The position numbers were made by a program, and so were the translations under genes. A stretch of DNA of 64,000 bases from Elysia chlorotica. Its lineage: Eukaryota; Mollusca; Gastropoda; Plakobranchidae. The notes below the pieces were generated by a model. That model saw only the letters and a list, made by a program, of their open reading frames with translations. It was not told the origin of the DNA and did no database searches. Below, in pieces: positions 12,701 through 25,065 of the stretch (position 1 is the first letter of the stretch; every line of letters begins with the position of its first letter). The stretch lies in the NCBI GenBank assembly GCA_003991915.1, contig RQTK01000352.1:1-64000 (forward strand), read 5' to 3'.

Positions 12701-15637
12701 TTAACCCTTTTACACTTACAGCCGCCGCCAGTCGCCTCTATCGGTAAACCCTCGCAGTCGCCGTAGGTCGCCGGCCACGCCTACTAAAGTGACGCTATCG
12801 TGTACCGCAATATCGTGGACCGTATCGGCTAACACATGAAATAGTAACATCGTTGTCGTTTTAGACAGCCGGAAATAGACTCGATTGTTTCAATGGTCTT
12901 TGAATGAAAAGAATCGGCAAAGTTGTGATTTTTTGAAGTTTGTTGTTCTTTTCAAGTGTTTTTTCATCATGGATGAGCTATTGCGTTTGTATCAAGAAGC
13001 TACAGACAGCATTTATGTTATCTCCCTTAAGTTAAGAATTGAGTGTCTGACTAGTGACTAGGCTGTAAGGGAAAAAGGGTTAACGTATAGGCATGTGTAG
13101 ATGCCAAACAATCTTTTTGGGTCATGTGATGATAACTGGAACAATTAATGGCAACTGAAATGATTGAAGGAAACCACAGAAAAGGAATACAACGAGAAAA
13201 GATAACGGAAGGACTAAGAAAATGGCTAAACTTAAGGAACGTGATGGAGGCATTAAACCAAGCAAAATATCAGGAAGTGTGGAAGAACATGATCGCTAAG
13301 GCTACAAAGCACAGCTTTTGATGGCTGAAGTGTCTTGCATTAATGTGTTGAAATGACACATCTTTTCTCATGGCCAGTGTGTTTTGTGACACAAAAAGTG
13401 TCATATTTAATTATTTTGACTTCGGGGCAGTCAACTAATGCAGCGCAGATTGTTATTTTCTCTTGCAAAAAAGGTGCCTTATTATTAACAGCTTAAGAGC
13501 TGTGGCCTCTGTCTGGCTTTGTGATCTTTAAAAAACAATCGTTATTGGAGATAATATTTAGTTCCTGGGGTTATCTTTACTCTCTGGTGCAATCAAATAT
13601 TTCAAAAAGTAGTACAGTGCAGTGGACCTCACATATAGCAACATCGGACTCAACAAAAAGTACCGTAACGAGGACTAACTTGGGGACGGTTTTTCCCCTT
13701 TTATAAAGCCTATAAAAGGACCTAACAAAGTGATTTAACGAAAACCTGGGATGTAACAAAGTACTGGGCTCGAATAATGGTTGAGATTTACAGAAATTTC
13801 AGCGAATACTGAGGCATGAAAAACTTGGGCTTAGCGCAATACACATATACAGGTCAAGTTTGTGTCCAATCTCTAGAGAGACCATAAAGAAGCATGCTCG
13901 ACATGCAAAAATTGACTGAGTGCGGAGGTGTATGTGTGCGTATTGAGTGATCAACGGAGTATGGTTCCATGCCGCTACTCCCTTAAGTAAGTAAGCTTGC
14001 GCAAAGAAAAAGATAGCAATCACAGGTGTCTAAGGGAGGGAGGTGTAAAATCATTGTTTGAACTCTGTCGCCAATGCTGTCTAGCAGTCAATGACAAGCC
14101 ATTCTCCCAGCTTTCATTGTGCCGCCCAACATAGCCATGTGTACCTGTCTCTCTCTCTGTCTGTCTGTCTCGGTCTATGCCTCTGTTAAAAGCCAAATTT
14201 TAGCTATTGGAGGGGTTCAAATTACTTGGAAAAACGGCAAAGCTGTTTTAAAACTTTCAATAATTGAGAAAGACAGCCAAAAAATCATTATAAATTAAAC
14301 TCCTAGAGAGTCAAGTTTGTTGTGTTTATTACGACCTTGCCTGTAACAAAACCTCGGACGTAACAGAGTTTTGGAGCTGGCCCATTTACTTCGCTATATC
14401 CGAGGTCCACTGTATTCTTGAAGTTAAGATTTTACCAATAAACTTTGGGTGCTTGTGCAGAGATTTTGATCCATTCCAGTATCTGTCGACTAAGTTTAGC
14501 AGGGAAAAGAGAAGGTTTTTCTCTCTGGTTTGGTCTTCATCAACATCTGGAACTTTTCGAATAAGTCTTTGAATCTGAAAATGCATTGTTTTCTCATTAG
14601 ACTAAAAAATAAAGTACATTTTATTAAATAAATGCAAAATATGTATTATAAGATCTATTTGTGGTCAGGTGATTCAAAACTAATTTCCATGTTGCCAAAA
14701 TAGGCATGCCTAAAAAAAAAAAACAGATCAATATAATCAGATTTTTAAAAGGTGCTTTTTTTTCACACAAAAATTCAAAGGAAGTTACTTTGATTTGAAT
14801 GAACAATAGTTAAACTGAACAAAGTACATTTTATTTTCATAAGACAAAATGGTTTAAAGGAGGAAAAAATTTAGAGAAACTTTGAAGGTGATAGACGTAC
14901 TCCAGAATTAATTGAAGGGAACATCAAGTTAAAGTGATTAAGAACAAAATGTCTGAGAAGGGAAAAAAAAAGCCCAAAGTTTTACAAGACATTATTTCAA
15001 ATAAAGCATCACGCTATTATCACCTCTCTGCTGGGTACAGAGTAAGATTTGCTGGGCTGATGCGGGAGTGATATAGTCAGGTCATCATGAGATGAGATAT
15101 CTCGATTATGATTAGTGTCTGCAGCTGTCTTGCGATATTCAGTCCTGTCGCTACGCGAAAAACGAGATTCCAAATCATCCTTTCCTGTATTGCAGCTGAG
15201 GGATCTTTCCCGCCTGCCATCATCATCACTGTTGCTGGCTGTAAGGGAAATTCAAGTTTGTTAATATACTTCTTTACAAAAGAGTCAGGGAAAAAAGCTT
15301 GTGTTGTACACAAAAACTTTACTAAATGGCTGTTAAAAAGATGATTAAATATAATACCTTTTTCTCATCATTAATAAAACATTTAATTCCTTTATAGGAA
15401 CATTTCCAAAAGCCTTCAAAAGATTAAAATGTACAAACGCACTCTAAAAGAGTTTTAATACACTGCCAATCTCGTTCTGATCAAAGAATATATATGTATA
15501 TTTAGGAAGTGGCTATTCCTCCGGCAGCCTTGGGTTGGAGTTCCTTGGTGATCCAATTTTTGTTATGGAGCCATATGATGTGCTTAAAATTGAAGGTGGT
15601 ACCACATATTACTACTATTATTATTATTTTTATGATG

Positions 15638-15719
<82 letters not shown>

Positions 15720-18700
15720 GGTGCCACCTTCAGATTTGGCTCCGAGACAGCTATCACAACTAAAAGTTGGATCACCAAGCAATGCCAAACCAAAGCCGCC
15801 AGAGGAATAGCCCATAGTATATATTATACTTATACTTGAAAAAAATTAAAAGTGCTAGATTGTTTTCACATCACCTCCTGGGTTGGGAGTGAAGTAACCT
15901 TGACCTTTGTATTTTGAGCTGGCCTCAACTTCATCAGGAAATTGCAAATTTGGGTCCTGTCTGGGAACAGTAAAAATAGCAGTTTAGAAAAAAGCTGGTA
16001 ACATTATCAAATACCACTAAATCAACACAAAACTTTCCTCATATGTTATTCTATTTAACTTATAACGTTAAATTCCCAAAGAGTGACACCTTGCTGTTTG
16101 TTGGGAGGCGTGAGTGCCTCAATGACCAAAGCTATGCTGAATGAAGAATAGTCTTCTTGTAGGGTCACCCATGCCAGAAAGGTTGAAGGGTAGAGGTCAG
16201 ACTAAGAGCACTCACTGGTCCTCCTGGTTGGTTGTTGGGCTCGAGGTCAACAACCCCGTCTTGTAAAAAAAAAAACTGTTACAGAAACTGCAATGAATAT
16301 CCATAAAACCAGCTCCTGTTGAGCTCATGACGTGCACCAGTGAAAGCCCTAGGGAAGCGGGTGTGCCTAAAACTCTTCTGTTGACCAAGACCAAAATAGG
16401 GACCTGGAACATCAGATCCCTGTATGACACTGGAAAAACCACACAAGTATGTCGAGAAATGAACAGTTACAACTTGAGGGTATTGAGCCTCTGTGAGACC
16501 AGATGGACAGGGACGGGAAGAACAAGACTAGGGGATGGACGCACAATAATCCACTCAGATGGCTAAGCACACACACACATGGAGTTGCATTGCTTATGAC
16601 ATCAAAGGCAACAAGGGCACTACTGTCTTGGAACCTGTATCACCAAGGATTCTCACTGCAAGATTAAACTCGAAAGGAAGAAGAGCCACAATCATCCACT
16701 GCTATGCTCCCATAAACTTTTATGAACACGTCCAGGGGGTGATCTACAAAGTCACAAAGAGAGACATGAGAATCTTGTTGGGAGACGTGAACATTGAAGT
16801 AGGAACCGACACTGAGTTTTGCTCCTTTAATGACCTGGTCATTGGTGGCACTCTGTTGCCACACAAGATCATCCATAAAACAACATGGATTTTCCCCGCA
16901 GCAAGACTGAAAATCACATCACAATCGGCAGAACGTGGAGACAGAGCCTGTATGACGTCAGGGTGAAATGCGGCGCAGATGCAGCATCAGATCACCACCT
17001 GGTTGTTGCAGTTCTTAATGCCAAGTTCAAGACTTTTAATGACAGGGTTGGACAACCAGCACACAAGTGTAATGTTCAGTGTCTAAAAGAGAAACAGAAA
17101 TCAGAGCATTTCAAAATCGAGCTGAGGAACATGTTCAGTCCACTCTCCTTACCAACAGAAGAGACAATAGAGGAACAGTGGTGAAGCCTGCGAGAGTCCT
17201 GGACAGAGACGTGGTCAACAGTTTTGGGCAAGAAGACCAGGAAATTGAGGGGATCTCAATCGACACCTGGACAGTCATAACGGAGAGAAAGAACCTGAAA
17301 CACCAGATCAACCAGACACAAGACATAGAGGAAAAATGTACGCTACATGTTCCTGGGAGAAGAACAGAGATGTAAAGAAAAGTGCCAGGAAAGACAAAAC
17401 AAATTACAAAAATGGCGGAGCACTTTCAGAAAAAGCTTAAAACCGGCCCCACCAGATATCCCACAACCAACTGGGTTCCTTGACAGCACCAACCCTTCTG
17501 GCAGGACAGAGATGCTGCACTCACTCCTATGCAACATCTGGGAACGGGAGCAAGTTCCAGAAAACTGGAAAAGGGGTCACCTTTTAAAGCTGCCCAAGAG
17601 AGCGGGCCTGTCATCCTGCAGTAACTGGCAAGAAATCATTCTTCTATCCATCCCTGGTAAAGTTTTAACAAAAATCATGTTAGAGAGGCTGAAGACCATC
17701 CTGGACAAGAGACTGTGATGAACAGGCACGCTTCCAACAAGATCTCTCATGCAGCGACCACATAGCTACCATGCGCATCATCATTGAGTAGTCACTGGAA
17801 TGGCAGAAACCCCTGTATGCAGGTATTGTTGACTCTCAAAAAGCATTTGAGAGTGTCGATCAAGATGTCATCTGGAGGTTGAGAAATTTGTCTATCTTGG
17901 TAGTGTTGTTGGAGGGACAGGTGAGGATATCAGATGCTGACTAAAGAAAACCTGATACAACTTTAACTAAGACTAATCTGGAGTTATGCAGCCATGTCGA
18001 TCCGAAACAAGATCCAAATCTTCAATACCAATGTGAAGTTGGTCTTACTCTATGGCTCAGAAACATGGCGCGTGATCAAGACCAACACTCATAAACTGCA
18101 AACATTTATATATATTTATCCTCCATGTTAGGTGGCCTGAAGTTTTCTAAAACAAAGAACTGTGGGACAGAACAAAGCAAACACCCATCAAGACAGAGAT
18201 CAAAAAGCGTAAATGGGGCTGGATAGGCCACACACTTCGAAAGCATGTATCAAACATCACATGGACCGAGCTAAAGAGGGACAGCCAGAATTGAGTCAAG
18301 TAGAGAGGAGTTGCTGCAGCCCTGTGTTCCACAAGGAATGAAGAGGCTTAAACTAAAACTTTAACGTTCAAGTTCAGTTCATAATGAACCAACAGGTTAG
18401 CTAGTGACACTTGGAGGATTTAGATTATCAATTTAAATTTTTTAAAATATATTTTTTTCTACAAAGAGTCACTTGTGGTCGTAAAATTTGAAGGTAATGA
18501 AATGTAATAATAAACAATATAACCAAAAGTTTTTAAATAATGTTTAAAAAAAAATTAGCAGTAAAATTCAATCTTCAATTATTATTATTATTATTATTAT
18601 TATATATTATTACTACCCACATTAATTTTATTTTGTTCACTTTACAATCAGAAGCTTTATCTTCAAAACGAGTTAAGTAAAAAAAATTCCAAAATCAGGC

Positions 18701-21700
18701 ATACCTGCGTTTATCTCCAATTCTCTGAACACTATCAAGTGGTGCTGCCATTATGTTAGGGTACTGTTCTCTGTACTCATCAAATCTAGAATCCCCAGCT
18801 CCCAAGACAGATGAAGCAGTCTTTCTCTTTGGTGATTTCTTAGCCTAAATAAAAAAAAAATGTTGTTCACGAAAAAAAAACGCAGCAACATTTTTCATTT
18901 CCTCAAATAAAACATACACTTGGTTTTACAATGTATCAAAACTGCAATCAGGCAGCTGTCCTTATTTTAAGAGTAAACATAATACACATCATGGTTAAAT
19001 AATATCATTTAACAATAGATATTTTGTATTTAAAATAAAATTATCAAGTAATGTACTAATTAAATTTACTAACATCAACAAAATAAATGCAAACTGTTTC
19101 ACTTTTGTTGTTGTTCTGTGAATCAATTTTCAAACTTATTAAAATCTAAGGATATAAAATTTGTGTCAGCATAATTATTAAAATGTACATACAGTATCTT
19201 TTAAGTCATCAATGCCCATCTCAATGTACTTTGTTCCTTTTGGCTGATCAAGCACCTTCAAGGCTGAAACAAAAACAAAACATAAGGAACTATCTGATAT
19301 AAATAATGTAAAACTTATACAATTGAATACACCTACAGGAGAAGGAACTTGGGGAGCATTTTATTTCCTAAATAATACAGTCAGTCCACTAAAATATGAT
19401 AATAATCAAAACCAAGGACAAATATTCCAAATATCATTGTTGAAATAATAGTTGAGAGTAGAAAGTATGCTGCCTTTACAAGTGAAATGTGCATCTATTA
19501 TTAATGAAGAATCAATAGACAAACATAGGATTTTCTAAGGACATATGTTTGCTTTGAAGCACTCTTGAGGAGGAGACACGCTAAGTAAATGACATTGTAT
19601 TGTCTAACATGCTGTGGACTTCACGTTTATTTCATTCTTGTTTGTGTTCTCTGCTTCTATATTATTCCCATCTGAGGTCATAATCCCTTTTTATAATTAT
19701 TTCAAGGGAATTGGATAGGAGGAAGAGGGACATGCTCCAAAAGCTGGCCTGAATGTATTCTGACAATGGACATCACAGATAACAGAATAAATTAATTTAT
19801 ACGGTCAATTCCATTTGAATTAACTCATTGTGGTTGTTAGTGATTTACAATTTGTACATTTTTTATAATGTAAGAATTATCAAACTTTTTAGTGTCTCGG
19901 AGAGCCTTCAAACTTTTGTATAAATATAGGATTCTTTAACGTTGTGTTAATAGAGAGGTATATCCACATAACGCATTAGATTTACGATTAGCTCACCATC
20001 CAGAGAATAATCCTCTACTTTGTCCTCTTTTGCGGATGATCCAGTAAGTGACCTTGATTTGCCATAATCTAATTCATTTTTCTCTAGGGCATCAATGACC
20101 GCCACATCATCATCAACCAACACTGAAACAGTTGCATCAGGCATCAATAAAAAAATTCACACACTCACAAAATACTATGAGCAAGAAAAATGCTCAACTG
20201 ATGCTGTTCTTTGTTTTTAAAAAAAAAGTTGCATCAAGGAAAATTAATTCCAATACACTTAAAAAAGTATAGAAAAAGTGTTCATTAAAAAAAATAAGTA
20301 TTTGTACTTTATACCTGAGGGTCCCTTCATTAGTTTAGCCATCATCTCTTGCCGTGAGCGGCTGCTGTTACTAGTGCCCGCACTAGTCATGCTTGTGCTC
20401 TGAACAGAGGACTGGCCTTTGTTTGAGACTGTAGTAGTTGACTTGGCACTAACGCTTGTTGAAGATGCCACTGACATCTCTGCTGCTTGACTTGAGCTGA
20501 AATGAGTAAGGGCTGCCTGGCGCTCTCTGTCTCTGACACCTCGGTCATCTAAAGAAAAAAAAATTGTGTTTTGTTTACACAAGCTGTCATAAAGATTGGT
20601 ACCCTCCAGTAAGAATCATGAGTGTGGGAATCACGTGTGCTCTGGAAAATACAAATGTTACCAAGCAATATGGAGTAATTTAAATACATAGCAGCAAAGA
20701 CAGTCTATAGTAAGACTATATAATGAAGTTACAACTTGAAATTTCAAGTCCACAATTGTACTTTCCGATAACATGTAAAACAGCCACTGTGCTATTTGCT
20801 ATACATAGTTCGGGCAAATCTACACATACCTGGCATCTTAGGTGAACTTCAAAAACGCTTATAAGTTATAGGTTTATCAACTTTTACCAGTTGGTTCCGC
20901 TGTATACGTACACTGTACATACTAAAACAGGCCACGCCAATGCTCTGTGTACATACACTGTACGTTCACAAGAAGCCTCTTTTTGATTCGTTGGCTGTAT
21001 AGTTCATTCTAATTTTTCATTCATGAAACTTATACCATTAGAAAAGTCATGGTTTCGCGATTTAAAAATAGACGATTTTATAGTGGAATTTTTTTTCCTC
21101 GTGATGGAATAAGAACAGATCAGTTGACACACATGCACACACACACACACACGCACTGATTTTTGCACAGACATACGTCAGCTGTGTTGTGTAGGTGAGA
21201 TCGACTCCGATTAGGGCTAGATCTACGTTTTGCGAGAGTGAATGAAAAGAAAGATGGCTTTGATTTGTTTATTCGTTACTTAGCTAGGTCTAGATCTAAA
21301 TCTAGTATGTCAACTGGAGCACTATTGCCCACAACTTTATTTTATTGAAGAAAATGTCTACTGTAGATCTAGAGACCTAGAATCTAGGCTTACATTGCTA
21401 TTTATCACTGTTTTTGTAGGCTTGTGGAATTCCTATTTCACTTGTGATTTATTTCATATATTTATTTTTGTCTGTCTATCTGTCCTAGTGAAAAAGTTAT
21501 GATGGTTTAAGTAACATGACTTCCATTCCTCATTCACTGTCAAAATTTTTCTTAGCACAATGGGGGTGAAAATTGGGTAGCAGTGAAGGGGTTCACTTTT
21601 AACTCATGCATTAGCATTAAATTTATGATTTCTTTATATCAACAGAAGAGCATTAAAGATAAAAATTAAATAGCTTCTCACCAAGCTTGCGCAGGTTAGG

Positions 21701-22281
21701 CAGCATATGAATGAGGTAAAGTCTGTAGTCTGGCTCATTTCTAGTGACAGGATTCAGTCTAAGATCAATCTCTTGTAGATTTGGGTTGTGTTTCAGACGT
21801 GTCAGCTCATCCAAGCTACCAATATTGTTGTAATAGCTATGGTAAACAGTCAAGAAAACTTGATTTTATGCTAATAAGACAATTTTATAAGAATAAAATT
21901 GTGCTCATGAGAACATGATATTCTGATCCAAACAAACTTTCCTGAATTCTATTTTTATATAAGATATGTATTGTCACACAAGAATAGATATCACCATTTA
22001 AGTAATTTGAAACCTGAACAACTGCAAAAATCCAAATGCTGATCAATATTGAGATTCAAGTATCTTGCAGATAAAATATTATTGATATTTCTCAACTTCA
22101 AGAATAATAATGAAAGTAAAATGAGAAATAAGATCTATGAAGTAATGAAAGTTTTGTCATTCCTTTTAGCTTAAAGAGATATAATTATTAAAATATTTTC
22201 AAATATCAAGACATTACCATGAACACACAATCTAAAAACTGATCCATATTGAAAACTTTTGTTTAGCATGATTGTCAATAA

Positions 22282-22337
<56 letters not shown>

Positions 22338-24144
22338 TAACAATAATAATAATTTATTATTATTATTATTATGTAATAAATTATGTATTCAAAATATGTA
22401 TACAAAATTAGATAAAAGGTTTGTTTTCAAATATTGCCTGAATGTAGTTCTATAACTTGAACATATCTAGAAAGGATACAGATTCAGCTTCTCCAGCAAC
22501 TTGAGATGTTCCAAACCCTATGAAAAAAAATCAAAATCATGTAATATTATGTACTAATTTTGTCCTGTTATGAAACTATTTATGCATTACTGGTAATTTA
22601 AATTTTTAAATGTATAATGAATGCAAAACTCTTCCTAAATGTTATTATTCTAAAATACAAAACACCAAATCGCATTTTCCTATTTTTTTGTATCATTGTC
22701 TTTATCAACCATATGTGAGAAGAAATCATGTACATGAAAGTACAAGACATGAAAACTTATGTTTACAGAGAAGTAGATCTATTCCTGAAGGCAAATGTAA
22801 TTAATCTTCATTAGAAGATTTACTGGGTTGGTAAAAAGGCAGTGTATATAACTGTAGTATTCAAATGTTTCAGGAAGTTTTTTTTTTTTTTAGTATGCCC
22901 ATCTATATGAATGTTTCTTTTTTTTTCTTTTTTTTTTACATAAATTGAAAGGCATTAATGACCTTTAAATAAATTTAAAAAAAACTACAGGCTAGGTGTT
23001 AAATATATAGCAAAAATAATTTACCTCTAATGATTCCAATGCATTTCTTGAAAAGTCTAGAGATTTGACACGTGTGAATTTCCGTAGTGATGTTCCGATA
23101 GACAAAATCTTTTCATGAAAAGTACCAGGTAGTGACAATGATTTGATATCCTCTGAAAAAAAATTATGTGCCTGTTCATAGCCCCTTTTATTTCGAAAAA
23201 TGTTCTCATTGTTAAAACAATAAAAGACCTTTTTGACAATCCAGACATGCATGAGTCATAAACCTTTATAATAATGCACAGACGTGCCAGAGTTACCAAT
23301 TGCTTAGACCAGACCTCTCTGTGAAGTGCCATTAGGTATTACAAATTTGTAGAAAATATCAATGTAAGTCATGCCTAGTCTTACGTTAGTATTGTTAGAA
23401 CATTGGCTGAGTCTATGTTTCTATCCAAATAATGGATGTATGAATGTTGGGCATGGCAATATTTTATTAAACACAGTAAATAACAAAATCATACAAGGAA
23501 AGTTTTACTTTATTCAATCGTCTGACCAATGAGTTTGATCAGAAAGAAAAAACCCACTCATAAATAGTATGCATCTAGCAAAATAGAGGCAGAAACACTA
23601 TAGATACAAAGTTTGTATAGACACTCTCAAGTACATTTTGTTTTGAAATATCTTCCTCACTTGAACAGATCATGTATTGTAAAACACGCACTTTTGCGAA
23701 TTTGAGCAATGTCCCTTAATCTGATTTTGAATTGTTAAATTTCAACAGACGAGGTTTCTATCATACAATGTGAGAAACCTAATTGAATGTGGGTTTATTT
23801 TTTTGGCTCCACTCCAGTTCATTACGTCTGTATTATCTATGGGTTAAGAACAAAACTATTTTCATCCTGCCTATATATTCATTATTAATTCTTCACTTTT
23901 TCTCTTTTTTCAAATGACATGCTGCAACTTGCAATTTTTGTCAACCATTACAAACCGTAGTATAATTATCAATTGCCATACTTTTTACATGAACATTTGT
24001 ATGTTAAAATGTTACAAATAGATATATTTACATAAAATTAAATGCGTGTACATTTGAGCAAGTGTAAATAACAAAGTTACCTAAGTTTTCGTGGGACAAG
24101 TTGACTCGACTCTTTATGAGACTCTCCGTCAAGGCAAGCGCCAT
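9720..24144 (-). CDS. CEP72: CEP72/LRRC36-family centrosomal leucine-rich repeat protein, complete, 15 exons
   Basis: Exons in coding order: 24144-24081, 23152-23025, 22517-22480, 21836-21682, 20548-20315, 20122-19997, 19263-19193, 18844-18705, 15960-15875, 15238-15024, 14574-14436, 11804-11605, 11104-10972, 10329-10209, 9924-9720 (TAG). All phases agree and give 684 aa; human CEP72 is about 647. ATG lies in a good context (GCAAGATGGCG). Residues ~22-128 are leucine-rich repeats plus cap: [38 protein letters not shown] and [21 protein letters not shown], all diagnostic of CEP72/LRRC36. Residues ~130-345 are Ser/Thr-rich and low complexity. Residues ~420-465 hold [21 protein letters not shown], and ~466-655 look coiled-coil. 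In vertebrates CEP72 sits at centriolar satellites and centrosomes and helps recruit microtubule nucleators; LRRC36 is its vertebrate paralogue. A single mollusc gene would be co-orthologous to both. Confidence 0.93.
12705..13079. mobile_element. piggyBac-like TTAA MITE, 375 bp
   Basis: TTAA at 12701-12704 and at 13080-13083 flank terminal inverted repeats. The left end is CCCTTTTACACTTACAGCC and the right end, reverse-complemented, is CCCTTTTTCCCTTACAGCC. TTAA target sites and CCC-starting ends are the hallmark of piggyBac elements. There is no transposase; only a roughly 30-codon frame from ATGGATGAGC. It sits in CEP72 intron 11. Confidence 0.85.
13105..13335 (+). mobile_element. 3' remnant of a LINE (C-terminal tail of the RT ORF)
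   Basis: Broken frames read FLGHVM, then [14 protein letters not shown] and [11 protein letters not shown], then [11 protein letters not shown]. This is the conserved C-terminal region found downstream of the reverse transcriptase in many non-LTR elements (GHV.R, G.R..GRQR, W..M). Only the tail survives, directly beside the TTAA MITE. Confidence 0.7.
13615..14412. mobile_element. pogo/Tigger-like MITE, ~798 bp
   Basis: It is bounded by TA on both sides (13613-13614 and 14413-14414). The right end, reverse-complemented, is CAGTGGACCTCGGATATAGC; the left end is CAGTG followed by CAGTGGACCTCACATATAGC, a 5 bp duplication of the tip. Similarity continues inward for about 50-60 bp (GTAACGAGG against GTTACGTCCGAGG). 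CAGTG tips with TA duplication fit pogo/Tigger elements. No transposase frame is visible. Its edge lies 23 bp from the exon 11 donor of the CEP72-like gene. Confidence 0.82.
15511..15812. repeat. Foldback: ~95 bp inverted repeat around an (ATT)n core
   Basis: The left arm (15511-15606) begins GGCTATTCCTCCGGCAGCCT. The right arm (15721-15812), reverse-complemented, begins GGCTATTCCTCTGGCGGC, and both continue with TTGGTGATCCAA and GAAGGTGG. The loop is about 80 bp of ATT units. It lies in intron 9 of the CEP72-like gene. Confidence 0.88.
16080..18350 (+). mobile_element. Decayed non-LTR retrotransposon (EEP endonuclease + partial RT), internally deleted
   Basis: Frames at 16327-16566, 16559-16966, 16885-17184, 17079-17375 and 17347-17718 together read as one broken polyprotein. 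The endonuclease part shows [27 protein letters not shown] with the catalytic Glu, [10 protein letters not shown], and ASDHHLVVA. The RT part shows [32 protein letters not shown] and [13 protein letters not shown]. The text then jumps to [16 protein letters not shown] and [20 protein letters not shown], so the RT core with its catalytic Asp pair is deleted near 17876. The family resembles the endonuclease-reverse transcriptases often annotated in invertebrates as craniofacial development protein 2-like. It is dead: several stops and frameshifts. It lies antisense in CEP72 intron 8 (15961-18704). Confidence 0.9.
18579..18603. repeat. (ATT)n microsatellite
   Basis: About eight ATT units in CEP72 intron 8, between the LINE and exon 8. 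Confidence 0.9.
21837..22479 (-). other. U12-type (minor spliceosome) intron 3 of the CEP72-like gene
   Basis: The 5' splice site on the minus strand is GTATCCTTT, a perfect match to the U12 donor. TTTCTTGAC lies upstream of the acceptor CCATAG and matches the U12 branch consensus TTCCTTRAC at 8 of 9 positions, with the branch A 13 nt before the exon. Only this donor restores the conserved LNLYYNNI reading frame. The intron contains the (AAT)n tract. Confidence 0.88.
22282..22372. repeat. (AAT)n followed by (ATT)n
   Basis: About 65 bp of AAT units, with a few AAC, run into a short ATT run, so the two halves are complementary. It lies inside the U12-type intron. Confidence 0.93.
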
Positions 24145-25065
24145 CTTGCTTCCTGTCAACAAACGTAGTGATGGAAATTATCGAAAATGTCCAGCTGGTT
24201 CGATAAAGGCAACACTAGTTCATAATTATTATTTCGATTCATACTTTTTATATTGCTTGTATTAACTAGATCTAGTTGTACCAAGAAGATGTAAAAATAA
24301 ATTTGACACAAAAATAGAAATAAGAACCGAATTTGGAATTGGAACTTTGGAAGACGGTTCAGGTTTCCTTTTTACGTGTCTTAAAAATTTTCAGCGTACA
24401 GCGGGGATTTCGTTTCAACTTTGAGAACCTACAATAAACTTACATGTATAACAGTTCGAGTCCATTAGAACACTATCATAAAAAGCCAGGTAGATCTAGA
24501 TCCTAATTTAATTTAGACACGACTGCATGTTGCATGAGAGATGTGAAGATTATATTTTGTCAAATTTGGATCTTATCTAGATCTATCTAGATTCTCTAGG
24601 CCTACATGATGTAGATCAATATCTAGAGAGTCTAGATTTAAAACTTCTTAGAAAGTTTTAAAATTTGTAAGATATCCTTTATCTAGATATAGATCTAAAT
24701 TCTGCTAGCTACTAATAATCGGAAGCTGTAGATAGATCTATATATAAATTATAATCTCACTCACTCACTGGAATTCCACTCTGTTACTGTTAGGCCTACG
24801 TGAAAAATTTTCATGGGCTTGCGGAATGAAATAAGGAGTACACACATTAAATTGCTTGCTGCACTGAGGCCACGAATATGGTACAACCCGCTTTGCAACT
24901 TAAGGCGAGGCAAATACCAATTCTGTTGCCAGCAACAGGCTTTTCAAAACAACTAGAGGAATTATTAGAATAGCAACATCATATTAAATGTGTTTGTGAA
25001 TCAAGCAAATAAAAGGGGCAAACTGTATCAAATGATAGAACGTTGGTCACCTAATTAGAAAAGAT

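Noticed and set aside
12970..13060. Short frame [17 protein letters not shown] as a possible gene
   Set aside because: It lies wholly inside the 375 bp TTAA MITE, is only about 30 codons long and has no splice context.
15535..15793. Poly-Tyr, poly-Ile and poly-Asn frames
   Set aside because: All are readings of the (ATT)n core and arms of the foldback repeat.
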